Assembly (NCBI RefSeq): GCF_002242685.1
Contig: NZ_NBIM01000006.1
Coordinates: 1-64,000, forward strand
Length of the DNA stretch: 64,000 bases
Direction of reading: 5' to 3'
Origin: Oceanimonas doudoroffii
GTDB lineage: Bacteria > Pseudomonadota > Gammaproteobacteria > Enterobacterales > Aeromonadaceae
A program made the translations under genes and the position numbers. The notes under the pieces are model-generated. The model worked only from the letters and a program-made list of their open reading frames with translations. It made no database searches and was not told the origin of the DNA. Shown here piece after piece: positions 22,301 to 31,369 of this stretch. Position 1 is the stretch's first letter. Every line of letters starts with the position of its first letter.

Positions 22301-23923
22301 TTAACTTTCCGGCTGGTAAATATGCTTATGCCTTTTTTCCTTTCCCTGTCTGAGCATGCGGTAAACGGAGAACATATAGGCGATGCCGACAAAGAAGAAA
22401 GGCGCCCCCACGACAATGGCGAGACTTTTTATTGCGGAAAAACCGCCGAATAACTGAAACATGATGCCGGTAAAGCCGATAATGACGCCCCACAGCAAAC
22501 GCATGGAAACTTTCGGGTTCTCATTGCCATTGGAGACCTGCATGGCCGCGAAGAAAGAGGCCGAGTCGGAAGTGGTGACGGCGAAGATGACAATATTGAA
22601 CAGCACCATCAGGCCGAGCCACCAGCCGCCGGGCATGCTGTCCAGCAGCATGTAAATGCCGGACTCGGGTTTCTCCTGCACGCTTTCCCACAGCGGGGCA
22701 ATGTCATTGACCTCGATATATCCGGCCGAGCCGCCCCAGATGCTGAACCAGCCAATGGTCAGCACCATGGGAACCAGGATCACGCCGAAAATAAACTCCC
22801 GCAGGGTCCGGCCCTTGGAAATACGTGCAATAAAGCCACCGCAGAAGGGAATGTAGGAGATGTACCACAGCCAGTAGAACACCACCCACCAGCCCAGCCA
22901 TTCTCGCTGTTCAAAGTTGCTGGCATCGGACCAGAATTGCAGCGAAAACACCTGCCCGAAGTAATCGCCCACCAGTTGTGTGGTCAGGTTCAACAGATAT
23001 TGGGCCGGTGCATGACCAAAGAAGAGAATGGCAAACAGTATGATGCCGGCCATGATCATGTTTGCCTGGCTGAGCAGCTTGATGCCACGTTCAACGCCGG
23101 TCGCCGCCGAGATCACATAGGCGATGATGACCACTATCATCACCAGCGCCTGACCGAGGGCGCCGAGTTCGAGCCCAAACAGGGTATTCAGGCCATAGCT
23201 GATGGAGGCGACGCCCAGTCCTATCATGGTGGCATTGCCGCCTATGGTGCCGATAATGCCCAGGCCGTTGGCCAGGCGTCCCCAAAAACTGGTGTTGCAG
23301 CGCTCTCCGAGAATCCCGTACAGCCCGGTTGCCACCGTAAGTGGTTGACCGTATTTGTAGGCTGGGTAGGCAATGGCCCAGGCCGCCACGGCAAACAGGG
23401 CCCAGCCATGCATGCCCCAGTCGAGCAGGGTGATCTGCACCGCCTTGGCTACGCCGCCGGCCTGACCGGCCTGCCCCATGTCGATCACATGGGGTGACTC
23501 GTACAGGTGGGTCAGAGGCTCGGCAACACTGAAGAACACAAAGCCAATGCCCAGGCCACAGCTGAACATCATGGCCACCCAGGAGCCAAAAGAAAACTCG
23601 GGAACCGTATTCTCCGTGCCGAGTTTCAGATCGCCATAAGGGCTGATAAAGAGGTACAGACAGAACACCAGGGTAGCGCCCACGCCAAGCAGCACACTCC
23701 AGCCAAAGTTGAAAATCAGAAAGTCCCTGATAGAGGACAGTGTATTCCCCATGGCGTCGGGAAATAGAAAAGCGTAAAGCATCAAAAAGGCATATATCGT
23801 TAGCACCGGCCAGAACAAGGTTCTGTCGTACTCGCCCAGCAGCCGAGTGGTGATGCCATTACGGGGCGACAGGGGGTTTTTATGCGAAAAACTGCCAACT
23901 TTGCCTATAGCTGTATCGTTCAC
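22301..23923 (-). CDS. BCCT family betaine/carnitine/choline-type transporter
   Basis: This roughly 540-residue inner-membrane transporter has 12 predicted helices. The BCCT hallmarks are WGMHGWALFAVAAWAIAY, the glycine stretch GTIGGNATMIGLGVASI, and GWWVVFYWLWYISYIPFCGGFIARISKGRT, which includes the conserved aromatic box. A GTG start at 23923 is favoured because GGAGGT lies eight bases before it; an ATG five codons earlier overlaps that site. No long cytoplasmic osmosensing tail is present, so nutrient uptake rather than osmoprotection is suggested. It probably serves the FAD oxidase gene 145 bases downstream. Confidence 0.93.
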   Translation of the reverse strand: MNDTAIGKVGSFSHKNPLSPRNGITTRLLGEYDRTLFWPVLTIYAFLMLYAFLFPDAMGNTLSSIRDFLIFNFGWSVLLGVGATLVFCLYLFISPYGDLKLGTENTVPEFSFGSWVAMMFSCGLGIGFVFFSVAEPLTHLYESPHVIDMGQAGQAGGVAKAVQITLLDWGMHGWALFAVAAWAIAYPAYKYGQPLTVATGLYGILGERCNTSFWGRLANGLGIIGTIGGNATMIGLGVASISYGLNTLFGLELGALGQALVMIVVIIAYVISAATGVERGIKLLSQANMIMAGIILFAILFFGHAPAQYLLNLTTQLVGDYFGQVFSLQFWSDASNFEQREWLGWWVVFYWLWYISYIPFCGGFIARISKGRTLREFIFGVILVPMVLTIGWFSIWGGSAGYIEVNDIAPLWESVQEKPESGIYMLLDSMPGGWWLGLMVLFNIVIFAVTTSDSASFFAAMQVSNGNENPKVSMRLLWGVIIGFTGIMFQLFGGFSAIKSLAIVVGAPFFFVGIAYMFSVYRMLRQGKEKRHKHIYQPES

Positions 23924-24288
23924 CAGGTGTACCTCCATGTAGTTGTATGGCGGGTGGTTATCTGACGGATAGCCACGTTATCTCTCCCTACACAGATGAA
24001 AATATCACCGGCTTTTATTTTTTCAATGAAAAAAAACAATATTTTTTCATTTGTTTAACATGGGGCGATTCGGTCTGTGCCGTCGCACCCTGCGGCGCAA
24101 CGGCGTGGGACCCACGATGCGTGTATGCCTTTTATTGTGGCGGTTTTATAATGTTGCCCAGACAGGTAGCACGCTTATTCCGCTCTGGATGCACTGAAGT
24201 CGATAAATTACGGCCGTTGGCGGCACATTTACCGCCATGTTCTGCTTTTTATCGGGATAAGCAATAGTAAGGCGGCATGGAGAATTTA
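23924..24288. promoter_or_regulatory. divergent intergenic region between the BCCT gene and tcdA
   Basis: This 365-base stretch has no gene. It holds a perfect ten-bp inverted repeat, AATGAAAAAA (24025-24034) and TTTTTTCATT (24042-24051), about 100 bases before the BCCT start. The shared TTTTATTTTTTCA motif overlaps its left side. A TATAAT at 24147-24152 may be a tcdA -10. The remainder shows nothing recognisable. Confidence 0.5.
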
Positions 24289-25080
24289 ATGAGTTTTGAC
24301 GAGCGTTTCGGGGGCATTGCCCGCCTCTATGGTGTCCGGGCTTCGGCCCGTTTTGCCGAGGCCCATGTGTGTGTGATTGGCATTGGTGGCGTGGGCAGCT
24401 GGGCGGCGGAAGCCCTGGCGCGTTCAGGAATAGGTGCCATCACCCTGATCGACATGGACGACATCTGCATTACCAACACCAACCGGCAGATCCATGCCCT
24501 TAGTAACCAGATCGGCGCGGAAAAGACGCAAGCCATGGCCGAGCGCATTGCTCTGATTAACCCGGACTGCCGAGTGACAGTGGTGGATGACTTTATCAGC
24601 GCCGACAACCTGGCCGAGCATCTGCTGACGGGCTTTGATTACGTGGTGGATGCCATCGACTCGGTGCGGGCCAAGGCGGCGCTGATTGCCTTTTGCAAGC
24701 GCAACAAGATTCCGGTCATTACCGCCGGTGGCGCCGGCGGCCAGATAGATCCGTCGCAGATCCAGTTAAAGGATCTCAGTAAGACCATTCAGGATCCCCT
24801 GGCGGCCAAGGTGCGGGGCGAATTGCGCCGCTTTTATAACTTCAGCAAGAACCCCAAGCGCAAATTTGGCGTCGACTGTGTGTTTTCCACCGAGCAGCCC
24901 CGTTACCCGGACGGCGAGGGCGGCATCTGCAGCGCCAAGCAGGAATCGGACGGCACCATGAAAATGGACTGTGCTTCAGGCTTTGGCGCCGTCACTCATA
25001 TCACCGCCACCTTCGGCTTCTTTATGGTCAGCCGGGTGCTTTCCCGGCTTGCCGCTCAGGCTAACTCTGAATCAGCCTAA
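24289..25080 (+). CDS. tcdA: tRNA threonylcarbamoyladenosine dehydratase TcdA
   Basis: TcdA (CsdL) is an E1-like ATP-dependent enzyme that cyclises t6A37 of tRNA to ct6A. The product of about 263 residues starts MSFDERFGGIARLYG. The Rossmann loop VIGIGGVGSWAAEALARSGIG and the LIDMDDICITNTNRQIHA segment bind ATP, and VFSTEQPRYPDG and GAVTHITATFGFF are family blocks. GGAG spaced six bases favours the ATG at 24289; an ATG four codons earlier is possible. In E. coli it is the third gene of csdA-csdE-csdL; here it is convergent with csdAE. Confidence 0.94.
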   Translation: MSFDERFGGIARLYGVRASARFAEAHVCVIGIGGVGSWAAEALARSGIGAITLIDMDDICITNTNRQIHALSNQIGAEKTQAMAERIALINPDCRVTVVDDFISADNLAEHLLTGFDYVVDAIDSVRAKAALIAFCKRNKIPVITAGGAGGQIDPSQIQLKDLSKTIQDPLAAKVRGELRRFYNFSKNPKRKFGVDCVFSTEQPRYPDGEGGICSAKQESDGTMKMDCASGFGAVTHITATFGFFMVSRVLSRLAAQANSESA

Positions 25081-25535
25081 TTGCCGTTTGCTAGCTTGTG
25101 CCATTTCGTCGGTCAAAGCGCACTGCTTCTCCGGCACGCCGTGGGACATGCCACTCAATGTTTCAACCCGCTGCGAACATACTGAATGTTCGGTCGGGTA
25201 GAAATATTTCGTCACGGCGAGCAAGCTCGCCCCATATAGGCTCCGTCGCGCATCTGACCGCCATGGATGGCGGGAATGCCGAACATGCAGGAGCAATTTT
25301 CGGCCCTGGCGCAAAGGGCACGGCGAAGCAGACACCCTTTGCCCTCCTTGGAGCATTCAGAAGCTGATTGTTGGTAAACAGGCAGCGCCAGAGTTGCACG
25401 AAGCAGCAATGGGGATTGCCGTAGCCGACCATAAAATGCCATGGATGGCATTTTCGAGCGTTACAGGGAGGTACTTGAAGCGTGTCGGCGGAGTGCAACC
25501 GCGCTGATGTGTCGCTTTGCGGCGTTGTAGCCGGT
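25081..25535. repeat. 455-base gap with REP-like palindromes between tcdA and csdE
   Basis: No gene is supported here. Three compact perfect palindromes with two-base centres are present. They are GGCGAGC-AA-GCTCGCC (25216-25231), CCGCCAT-GG-ATGGCGG (25258-25273) and AAAATGCCAT-GG-ATGGCATTTT (25433-25454). The last two share a GCCATGGATGGC core, and the first resembles Pseudomonas-type REP sequences. The region looks like a mosaic of dispersed intergenic repeats between two convergent genes. Confidence 0.65.
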
Positions 25536-25961
25536 TCAGCTTTCCGCTTTGGCTTTGATTGCCGAAACGACTGCTCGTAAACCATTGCCCCGGGACGGGC
25601 TCAGGTGGTTGAGCAGTTGTAGTTCCTCGAAATAGGCCTCCATATCAAAGGCGGCAATCTCGGCACTGGTCTTGTTGCTGAGGGCGGCCAGTACCACCGC
25701 CATTAGGCCTTTTACGATGCGGGCGTCGGCGTCGCAGTGAAACTGCCAGCGGCCCTGTGCATCCTGCTCGGCCACCAGCCAGGCCTGACTTTCACAGCCG
25801 TGAATGGCGTTGGCGTCTACCCTGTGTTTGTCGGTCAGGGGCGGCAGTTGCCTGGCGAGCGTGATCAGCTGTTTGTAGCGGGCCTCCCAGCCGTGGGCGG
25901 TGGTAAACAGGGCGCGCACTTCGGTGTCGGTGATCTCGGTACCAAAGGGGTGGGTCATCAC
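25536..25961 (-). CDS. csdE: cysteine desulfurase sulfur acceptor CsdE
   Basis: CsdE is a SufE-family protein that accepts persulfide sulfur from CsdA. The 141-residue product has the acceptor cysteine in HGCESQAWLVAEQD (about Cys56) and the SufE core DADARIVKGLMAVVLAALSNKTSAEI. It overlaps the csdA stop by four bases and is translated with it. Downstream targets in E. coli include TcdA, which is encoded on the opposite strand 455 bases away. Confidence 0.92.
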   Translation of the reverse strand: MMTHPFGTEITDTEVRALFTTAHGWEARYKQLITLARQLPPLTDKHRVDANAIHGCESQAWLVAEQDAQGRWQFHCDADARIVKGLMAVVLAALSNKTSAEIAAFDMEAYFEELQLLNHLSPSRGNGLRAVVSAIKAKAES

Positions 25962-27172
25962 AGCAGCTCCCGGGCCTTGTTGATGCCGGCCAGCAGGGCG
26001 GCCACGTCATCGCTGGTGTTGTAGAAGGAAAATGAGGCCCGCACCGTGCCGTTCTTCAGTTTTAACGCCTGCATCAGCGGCATGGCGCAGTGGTGGCCGG
26101 TGCGCACGGCAATGCCCTGCATGTCGAGCAGGGTGGCCAGATCCTGAGGATGCACTTCGTCCATGGTAAACGACACCGATCCGGCCTGAGGCCGGCCAAT
26201 GACGCGAATGTCGTCCATGGCGGCCAGGCCATTCAGCAGTTGCGTCAGCAGCCCATGCTCGTGGCGCTGCAGTACGGCCCTGTCCAGCCCCTGCAGGTAG
26301 TCCACCGCCGCCCCAAGAGCAATGGCGCCGGCAATGTTGGGCGTGCCCGCTTCAAACTTGAAGGGCGGCGCGGCAAAGCGGGTGTGTTCAAAGTTTACTG
26401 TCTTGATCATCTCGCCGCCGGTCTGCCAGGGCGGCATTTTTTCCAGCCACTCGGTTTTGCCGTAGAGCACGCCGATACCGGTGGGGGCAAACATTTTGTG
26501 GCCGGAAAAGGCGTAAAAGTCACAGCCGAGCCGCTGCACATCCACCGGAAAATGACCCACCGCCTGGGCGCCGTCAATCAGGGTAACGGCGCCCACGGCT
26601 TTCGCCATGGCAATCAGCTTCACTACCGGATTGACCTGGCCGAGGGCGTTGGACACATGGCCCACGGCCAGCAGTTTGGTGCGCGGGGTAATCAGCCGCT
26701 CGGCGGCGGCCATATCCAGCTCGGCATTGTCGGTGAGGGGAATAACCTTGAGTATGGCGCCGGTGGTGGCGGCCACCTGCTGCCAGGGCACAATATTGGC
26801 GTGGTGCTCCGAGGTGGATACCAGCATTTCGTCGCCTTGTTGCAGAAAATGCCGGCCCAGGCTGAAGGCCACCAGGTTAATGGCTTCGGTGGTGCCCCGG
26901 GTCCAGATGATCTCGTTGGCCGAGGGCGCGTGAATAAAGCGCGCCACTTTTTCCCGGGCCAGCTCAAAGGCGCGGGTGGCCTGGCCGCTCAGGGCATGGG
27001 ACGCCCGGTGCACATTGGCGTTGGTGTCCCGGTAGTAATGATTGAGTGCATCCAGCACGGCTTGAGGCTTCTGGGTGGTGGCGGCGTTGTCGAGATACAC
27101 CAGCGGATGGCCGTTAACGATTTGCGCCAGGGTAGGGAAGTCGCGTCTGAGTACTCGAATATCCACGATCAT
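25958..27172 (-). CDS. csdA: cysteine desulfurase CsdA
   Basis: CsdA is a class II (SufS-like) PLP cysteine desulfurase that releases sulfur from cysteine and hands it to CsdE. The 404-residue product has VYLDNAATTQKP, TRGTTEAINLVA, SEHHANIVPWQ, the PLP lysine in FYAFSGHKMFAPTGIGVLYG, and the catalytic cysteine in RTGHHCAMPLM. The start MIVDIRVLRRDFP is chosen; a longer reading lacks family similarity. It is close to rep but divergent from it. Iron-sulfur or tRNA ct6A roles are both possible. Confidence 0.94.
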   Translation of the reverse strand: MIVDIRVLRRDFPTLAQIVNGHPLVYLDNAATTQKPQAVLDALNHYYRDTNANVHRASHALSGQATRAFELAREKVARFIHAPSANEIIWTRGTTEAINLVAFSLGRHFLQQGDEMLVSTSEHHANIVPWQQVAATTGAILKVIPLTDNAELDMAAAERLITPRTKLLAVGHVSNALGQVNPVVKLIAMAKAVGAVTLIDGAQAVGHFPVDVQRLGCDFYAFSGHKMFAPTGIGVLYGKTEWLEKMPPWQTGGEMIKTVNFEHTRFAAPPFKFEAGTPNIAGAIALGAAVDYLQGLDRAVLQRHEHGLLTQLLNGLAAMDDIRVIGRPQAGSVSFTMDEVHPQDLATLLDMQGIAVRTGHHCAMPLMQALKLKNGTVRASFSFYNTSDDVAALLAGINKARELL

Positions 27173-27294
27173 GCATAACCATAAGAAAGAACTCTCGGGA
27201 TCATGAGCCAAACCAAAGCCGATGACAAGGCACCCTTCACCCCGGGCGGCCATGACGGTAAAATCACCGACCGTTTAATGCCCGAGGAGCCGCC

Positions 27295-29310
27295 ATGAAA
27301 TTGAACCCCGCCCAGGATGAAGCCGTTCGCTACATTGCCGGACCCTGCCTGGTGCTGGCCGGTGCCGGCTCCGGCAAGACTCGGGTGATCACCAACAAAA
27401 TTGCCTATCTGGTGCGTCAGTGTGACTATCAGGCCCGGCACATTGCCGCCGTGACCTTTACCAACAAGGCGGCGCGGGAGATGAAGGAGCGGGTGGCGCA
27501 AACGCTGGGCAAGCGGGAGGCCCGGGGCCTGATGGTGTCCACCTTTCACACCCTTGGGCTGGACATTATTCGGCGGGAGCACAAGACCCTGGGGCTGAAG
27601 TCGGGTTTTTCGCTGTTTGATGATCAGGACCAGCTGGCGCTGATAAAGGAGCTCACCGACAAGGAGCTTGAGGGTGACAAGGAAAGAATCTCCCGGTTGC
27701 TCTCGACCATTTCCAACTGGAAAAACGATCTGGTGCTGCCTTCCCGCGCCGCCCGCCTGGCTACCGACGCCGAGACCGTGTTGTTTGCCCAGTGCTACGA
27801 GCGCTACCAGCGGCACATGAAGGCCTACAACGCCCTGGACTTCGACGACCTGATCCTGATGCCCACCCTGCTGCTCAAGACCAACGCCGAGGTACGCGCC
27901 TACTGGCAAAACAAAATTCGCTACCTGCTGGTGGACGAATACCAGGACACCAACACCAGCCAGTATGAGCTGGTCAAGCTCATCGCCGGCGAGCGCGCCC
28001 GCTTTACCGTGGTGGGCGACGACGATCAGTCCATCTATTCCTGGCGCGGTGCCCGGCCTCAGAACCTGGTGCTGCTGAAGGAAGACTTTCCCAGCCTCAA
28101 GGTCATCAAGCTGCAGCAGAACTACCGCTCCCGAGGGCGCATTTTGCAGTGCGCCAATATCCTCATTGCCAACAATCCCCATGTATTCGAGAAAGAACTG
28201 TTCTCGGAAATGGAATACGAGGCATCGGTCAGAGTGCTGTTCGCCAAGAGCGAGGAGCATGAGGCGGAGCGGGTGGTGGCCGAGATCATGGGCCACAAGT
28301 TTATGAATGCCAGCAAGTTCGGCGAATACGCCATTCTCTACCGGGGCAATCATCAGTCCCGGCTGCTGGAAAAGGCGCTGATGACCAACCGTATTCCCTA
28401 CAAGATCAGCGGCGGCACCTCGTTTTTCTCCCGGTCCGAAATCAAGGACATCATGGCCTACCTGCGGCTGTTGGTGAACCCGGACGACGACAACGCTTTT
28501 CTGCGGGTGGTGAACACGCCCCGGCGGGAAATCGGCCCCACCACCCTGGAGAAGCTGGGCACCTATGCCAATACTCGGGGCAAAAGCCTGTTTGCCGCCA
28601 GCTTTGAGCTGGGGCTGGAGCAGACCCTGTCGGGCAGAGGCCTGGTGGCGGTGCGGGCCTTCAGTGACTGGCTGGTGCGGTTGGGAGATGAAGCCGCCCG
28701 GGGCAATGCGGTGGAAGCGGTGCGCGACATGATCAAGGACATTCACTACGAAGAATGGCTGTACGAAAGCTCCCCCAGCCCCAAGGCCGCCGAGATGCGT
28801 ATGCAGAACGTCTCCACCCTGTTCAAGTGGGTCAGCCAGATGTTGGAAGGCTCCGAGCTGGAAGAGGCCATGACCCTGCCGCAGGTGGTGACCCGGCTGA
28901 CCTTGCGCGACATGATGGAGCGGGGAGAGGACGAAGATGACGGCGAGCAGGTGCAACTGATGACCCTGCATGCCTCCAAGGGGCTGGAGTTTCCCTTTGT
29001 GTTTATGGTGGGCATGGAGGAAGGCTTGCTGCCCCATCAGAGCAGCATTGACGAAGACAATATCGAGGAAGAGCGGCGGCTGGCCTATGTGGGCATTACC
29101 CGGGCCCAGCAGGCGCTGACCTTTACCCTGTGCCGGGAGCGGCGGCAATACGGTGAAACCGTTAGGCCCGAGCCCAGCCGTTTTCTGCTGGAGCTGCCCC
29201 AGCAGGATCTGGACTGGGAGCACAATCGCAAGCCCCAGAGCGAAGGCGAACGCATGCAGAAGGGCCAGGCCGGCGTGGCCAGCCTGCGGGCCATGCTTAA
29301 TAAGAAATAG
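27295..29310 (+). CDS. rep: ATP-dependent DNA helicase Rep
   Basis: Rep is the 3'-5' superfamily 1 helicase that clears proteins ahead of replication forks. The 671-residue product matches E. coli Rep (673) and begins [39 protein letters not shown], with the Q motif and Walker [29 protein letters not shown] (motif II), [13 protein letters not shown] (motif III), LQQNYRS (IV), [16 protein letters not shown] (V) and YVGITRAQQ (VI) follow. The start is supported by GAGGAG. Length and motif spacing favour Rep over UvrD (about 720). Confidence 0.96.
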   Translation: MKLNPAQDEAVRYIAGPCLVLAGAGSGKTRVITNKIAYLVRQCDYQARHIAAVTFTNKAAREMKERVAQTLGKREARGLMVSTFHTLGLDIIRREHKTLGLKSGFSLFDDQDQLALIKELTDKELEGDKERISRLLSTISNWKNDLVLPSRAARLATDAETVLFAQCYERYQRHMKAYNALDFDDLILMPTLLLKTNAEVRAYWQNKIRYLLVDEYQDTNTSQYELVKLIAGERARFTVVGDDDQSIYSWRGARPQNLVLLKEDFPSLKVIKLQQNYRSRGRILQCANILIANNPHVFEKELFSEMEYEASVRVLFAKSEEHEAERVVAEIMGHKFMNASKFGEYAILYRGNHQSRLLEKALMTNRIPYKISGGTSFFSRSEIKDIMAYLRLLVNPDDDNAFLRVVNTPRREIGPTTLEKLGTYANTRGKSLFAASFELGLEQTLSGRGLVAVRAFSDWLVRLGDEAARGNAVEAVRDMIKDIHYEEWLYESSPSPKAAEMRMQNVSTLFKWVSQMLEGSELEEAMTLPQVVTRLTLRDMMERGEDEDDGEQVQLMTLHASKGLEFPFVFMVGMEEGLLPHQSSIDEDNIEEERRLAYVGITRAQQALTFTLCRERRQYGETVRPEPSRFLLELPQQDLDWEHNRKPQSEGERMQKGQAGVASLRAMLNKK

Positions 29311-29368
29311 TGAGGCGTGCAGGGTGAGGAGAAAACCGTTCACTTCCCCCCTCGCTAATCAGGCAATA

Positions 29369-29394
29369 AAAAAGCCGCATTGCTGCGGCTTTTT
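29369..29394. terminator. bidirectional terminator between rep and cytochrome c
   Basis: AAAAAGCCGCA-TTGC-TGCGGCTTTTT is a perfect 11-bp stem between the convergent genes, with T-runs on both strands. Confidence 0.92.
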
Positions 29395-29414
29395 CACTAC
29401 GAAAGCGGGCGCGC

Positions 29415-29876
29415 TTAAATGGCGTCCAGCATGTAGTCAACGGCGTTGGCGATTTCTTCGTCGGAGCAGTTGCCACAGGCACCACGGGCGGGCATGGCGT
29501 TAAAGCCGTTCAGCGCGTGGCTCAGCAGGGTGTCTCGACCCTTTTCGGCGCGGGGACCCCAGGCGGCGGCATCACCCTTTACCGGGGCGCCGGCGGCGCC
29601 GGTGCCGTGGCAGGCGGAGCAGGCGGCATTGTAGACCGCTTCACCGCTGCGGGGCGCGGCGGGCTCGCCGCTGTCGCCGGCGGCGGCAGTGTCGACAATG
29701 CCTTCCAGATCGGCGGCGGTATACACGCTGCCCACCGGCTTGGTGCGCTCGGCAATGGCTTCAGGCGACATATCATTGGCGGCGTAGGCCATACCACTCA
29801 GCGAAGCAGCGGCAACACCGGCAAGCAACAGGTTTTTAAACAGGCTCACCTTTTCATTCTCCCAGTTGGCTTTCAT
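29415..29876 (-). CDS. periplasmic monoheme cytochrome c (c5 type)
   Basis: The 153-residue protein has a signal peptide (SLFKNLLLAGVAAASLSGMAYA, cut after AYA), an acidic/Ala linker and one CSACH heme site near residue 88. The distal Met is in NGFNAMPARG, and the GACGNCSDEEIANAVDYML end has the two extra cysteines typical of cytochrome c5. It probably carries electrons to a periplasmic oxidase or reductase. A GTG nine codons in (29849) has a better GGGAG and gives a cleaner signal peptide, so the true start may be there. It is convergent with rep. Confidence 0.87.
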   Translation of the reverse strand: MKANWENEKVSLFKNLLLAGVAAASLSGMAYAANDMSPEAIAERTKPVGSVYTAADLEGIVDTAAAGDSGEPAAPRSGEAVYNAACSACHGTGAAGAPVKGDAAAWGPRAEKGRDTLLSHALNGFNAMPARGACGNCSDEEIANAVDYMLDAI

Positions 29877-29963
29877 TGTTTTCCGTTAAACCCGGCGAGT
29901 ATACCCCAAGAATCATGGTCATTAAATGCGCCGGCCGGCGAATATCCCGATATCGTAGCGGGG

Positions 29964-30010
29964 TTTACGGGCTGGGCTTTATGGTATGATGTGGATTATC
30001 TTGATATCAA
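29964..30010 (+). promoter_or_regulatory. promoter and palindromic operator of the MarR gene
   Basis: TTTACG (29964-29969) and TATGAT (29985-29990) form a promoter-like pair with a short 15-base spacer. A perfect palindrome TTGATATCAA (30001-30010) lies at the expected transcription start, a position suited to autorepression by a dimeric MarR protein. The gene starts at 30037. Confidence 0.55.
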
Positions 30011-30036
30011 AATGGCTCCAGGAAGAACCTGACATA

Positions 30037-30570
30037 ATGAACGATAATCACACGCAGCACGCCACATCCCAGGACCATGACATGATGGATCAGATCGACC
30101 GCATCGTAACCCTCTGGCAACGGGCCCGCCCCGATCTGAGTTTTGACAGCACCGAGGTGGTCGGCCGGGTGGTGCGGCTGGAATACTTCATTACCCGCCG
30201 GGTGATGCAGGATCTGGCCCGTTACGAACTCAACGTGGGCGAATTCGATGTGCTGGCCGCCCTGCGCCGGCATCCGCCCAGCTACCAGCTGTCTCCCAAT
30301 CAACTGCAGGCCATGGTGCTGATCTCGTCCGGCGCCCTGACCAACCGCATCAACCGGCTGGAAAGCCGTGGCCTGGTGACCCGGGCCCAGGCCGATCACG
30401 ACCGGCGTGGCGTGATCGTCACCCTTACCGAAGCCGGCTTCAATATTGTGGAAGAAGCGGTCAAATACCACCTGGCCGCCGAAGCGGAGCTGGCCGCCAC
30501 CCTGACGACGGATGAGCAGCAACAGCTGGCTGGCCTGATGAAAAAAATGCTGCTGGCGATTGAGGATTAA
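30037..30570 (+). CDS. MarR family transcriptional regulator
   Basis: The 177-residue protein has the MarR winged-helix arrangement. Helices carry YELNVGEFDVLAALRRHPP (about residues 65-83), and LSPNQLQAMVLISSGALTNRINRLESRGLVTR is the recognition helix region, followed by the DHDRRGVIVTLTEAG wing. Such proteins are dimeric repressors released by small aromatic or oxidising ligands. The downstream glutathione transferase gene (172 bases away) is a possible target but that is an inference. Start at 30037 is preferred to an in-frame ATG upstream that lies inside the promoter. Confidence 0.9.
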   Translation: MNDNHTQHATSQDHDMMDQIDRIVTLWQRARPDLSFDSTEVVGRVVRLEYFITRRVMQDLARYELNVGEFDVLAALRRHPPSYQLSPNQLQAMVLISSGALTNRINRLESRGLVTRAQADHDRRGVIVTLTEAGFNIVEEAVKYHLAAEAELAATLTTDEQQQLAGLMKKMLLAIED

Positions 30571-30741
30571 GCCGGCCGGTCAACAAGTATCCAATTGACG
30601 ATGTTTTTTGGCGTCGAAGATCGCCAATTTTCCATTTCCTGCTGATACTTGTGCTTGAGTCACCGGCGGCATCACAGCACGGGCCTTCAGGCCGGTCTTC
30701 CATCGCCCTGCCGCTTATTTCATGGTTAAAGGAGGCTTTTG

Positions 30742-31362
30742 ATGAAGCTGTTTTACAAGCCGGGCGCCTGCTCTCTGGCCCCGCACATTGTGCTGTCCTG
30801 GTTGGGGCTGCCCTACGAGCTGGAACAGGCAGACACCAGGGATCCGGCCTTTCTCAAAATCAATTACATGGCGGCGGTGCCGGTCTTGTTTACCGAGGAA
30901 ATGGGCGCCCTCTACCAGAGCAGCGCCATTCTTCGCTATCTGGCCCGGTTGCCGGAAGGGGAACATTTGGGGCCGGGTAGCGATCCCGTGTTGCAATATC
31001 AGTGCGACTACTGGATGAGCTTTCTCAACGCCGATCTGTACAACGCCTTTGTGCCCTACTTCGCCCCGCGCAAATACACTACCGACCGCAGCGATGCCGC
31101 GCTGCAGGCCATCAAGGCGGCGGTGCCCGGCCGAGTGGCGCCGCTGCTGCAGCGCATGGACAACCACCTTGCCAGCCGCACCTGGTATATGGACGAACAC
31201 AAGAGCATAGTGGATGCCTGCGCCTTTGGTTTTGAACTCTGGGCCACCCGTGTGCTGCCCGAGGGGCTGAATGCCTACCCCCACCTGGCCCGTCACTTTC
31301 AGGACATGAAGGAAGACGAAGGGGTACGTCGTGCCCTCGATGAAGAAGGCCTGACCGTTTAG
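30742..31362 (+). CDS. glutathione S-transferase family protein (beta class-like)
   Basis: The 206-residue protein has an N-terminal thioredoxin-like domain beginning MKLFYKPGACSLAPHIVLSWLGLPYELE. The CSLAPHI stretch carries the Cys of bacterial beta-class enzymes, and AVPVLFTEEMGALYQSSAILRYLA forms the glutathione-binding region. A helical C-terminal domain follows (about 90-206). AAAGGAGG lies seven bases before the ATG. Beta-class GSTs conjugate glutathione or act in redox protection; the substrate is not known. Confidence 0.9.
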   Translation: MKLFYKPGACSLAPHIVLSWLGLPYELEQADTRDPAFLKINYMAAVPVLFTEEMGALYQSSAILRYLARLPEGEHLGPGSDPVLQYQCDYWMSFLNADLYNAFVPYFAPRKYTTDRSDAALQAIKAAVPGRVAPLLQRMDNHLASRTWYMDEHKSIVDACAFGFELWATRVLPEGLNAYPHLARHFQDMKEDEGVRRALDEEGLTV

Positions 31363-31369
31363 CCTCCGT

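Noticed and set aside
25163..25585. Small open frames in the tcdA-csdE gap
   Set aside because: They run through the palindromic repeats, have no Shine-Dalgarno and no family features.
27169..29343. A 724-codon open frame opposite rep
   Set aside because: It is the complement of a conserved helicase gene in GC-rich DNA and encodes a His/Gln/Leu-rich sequence with no family pattern.
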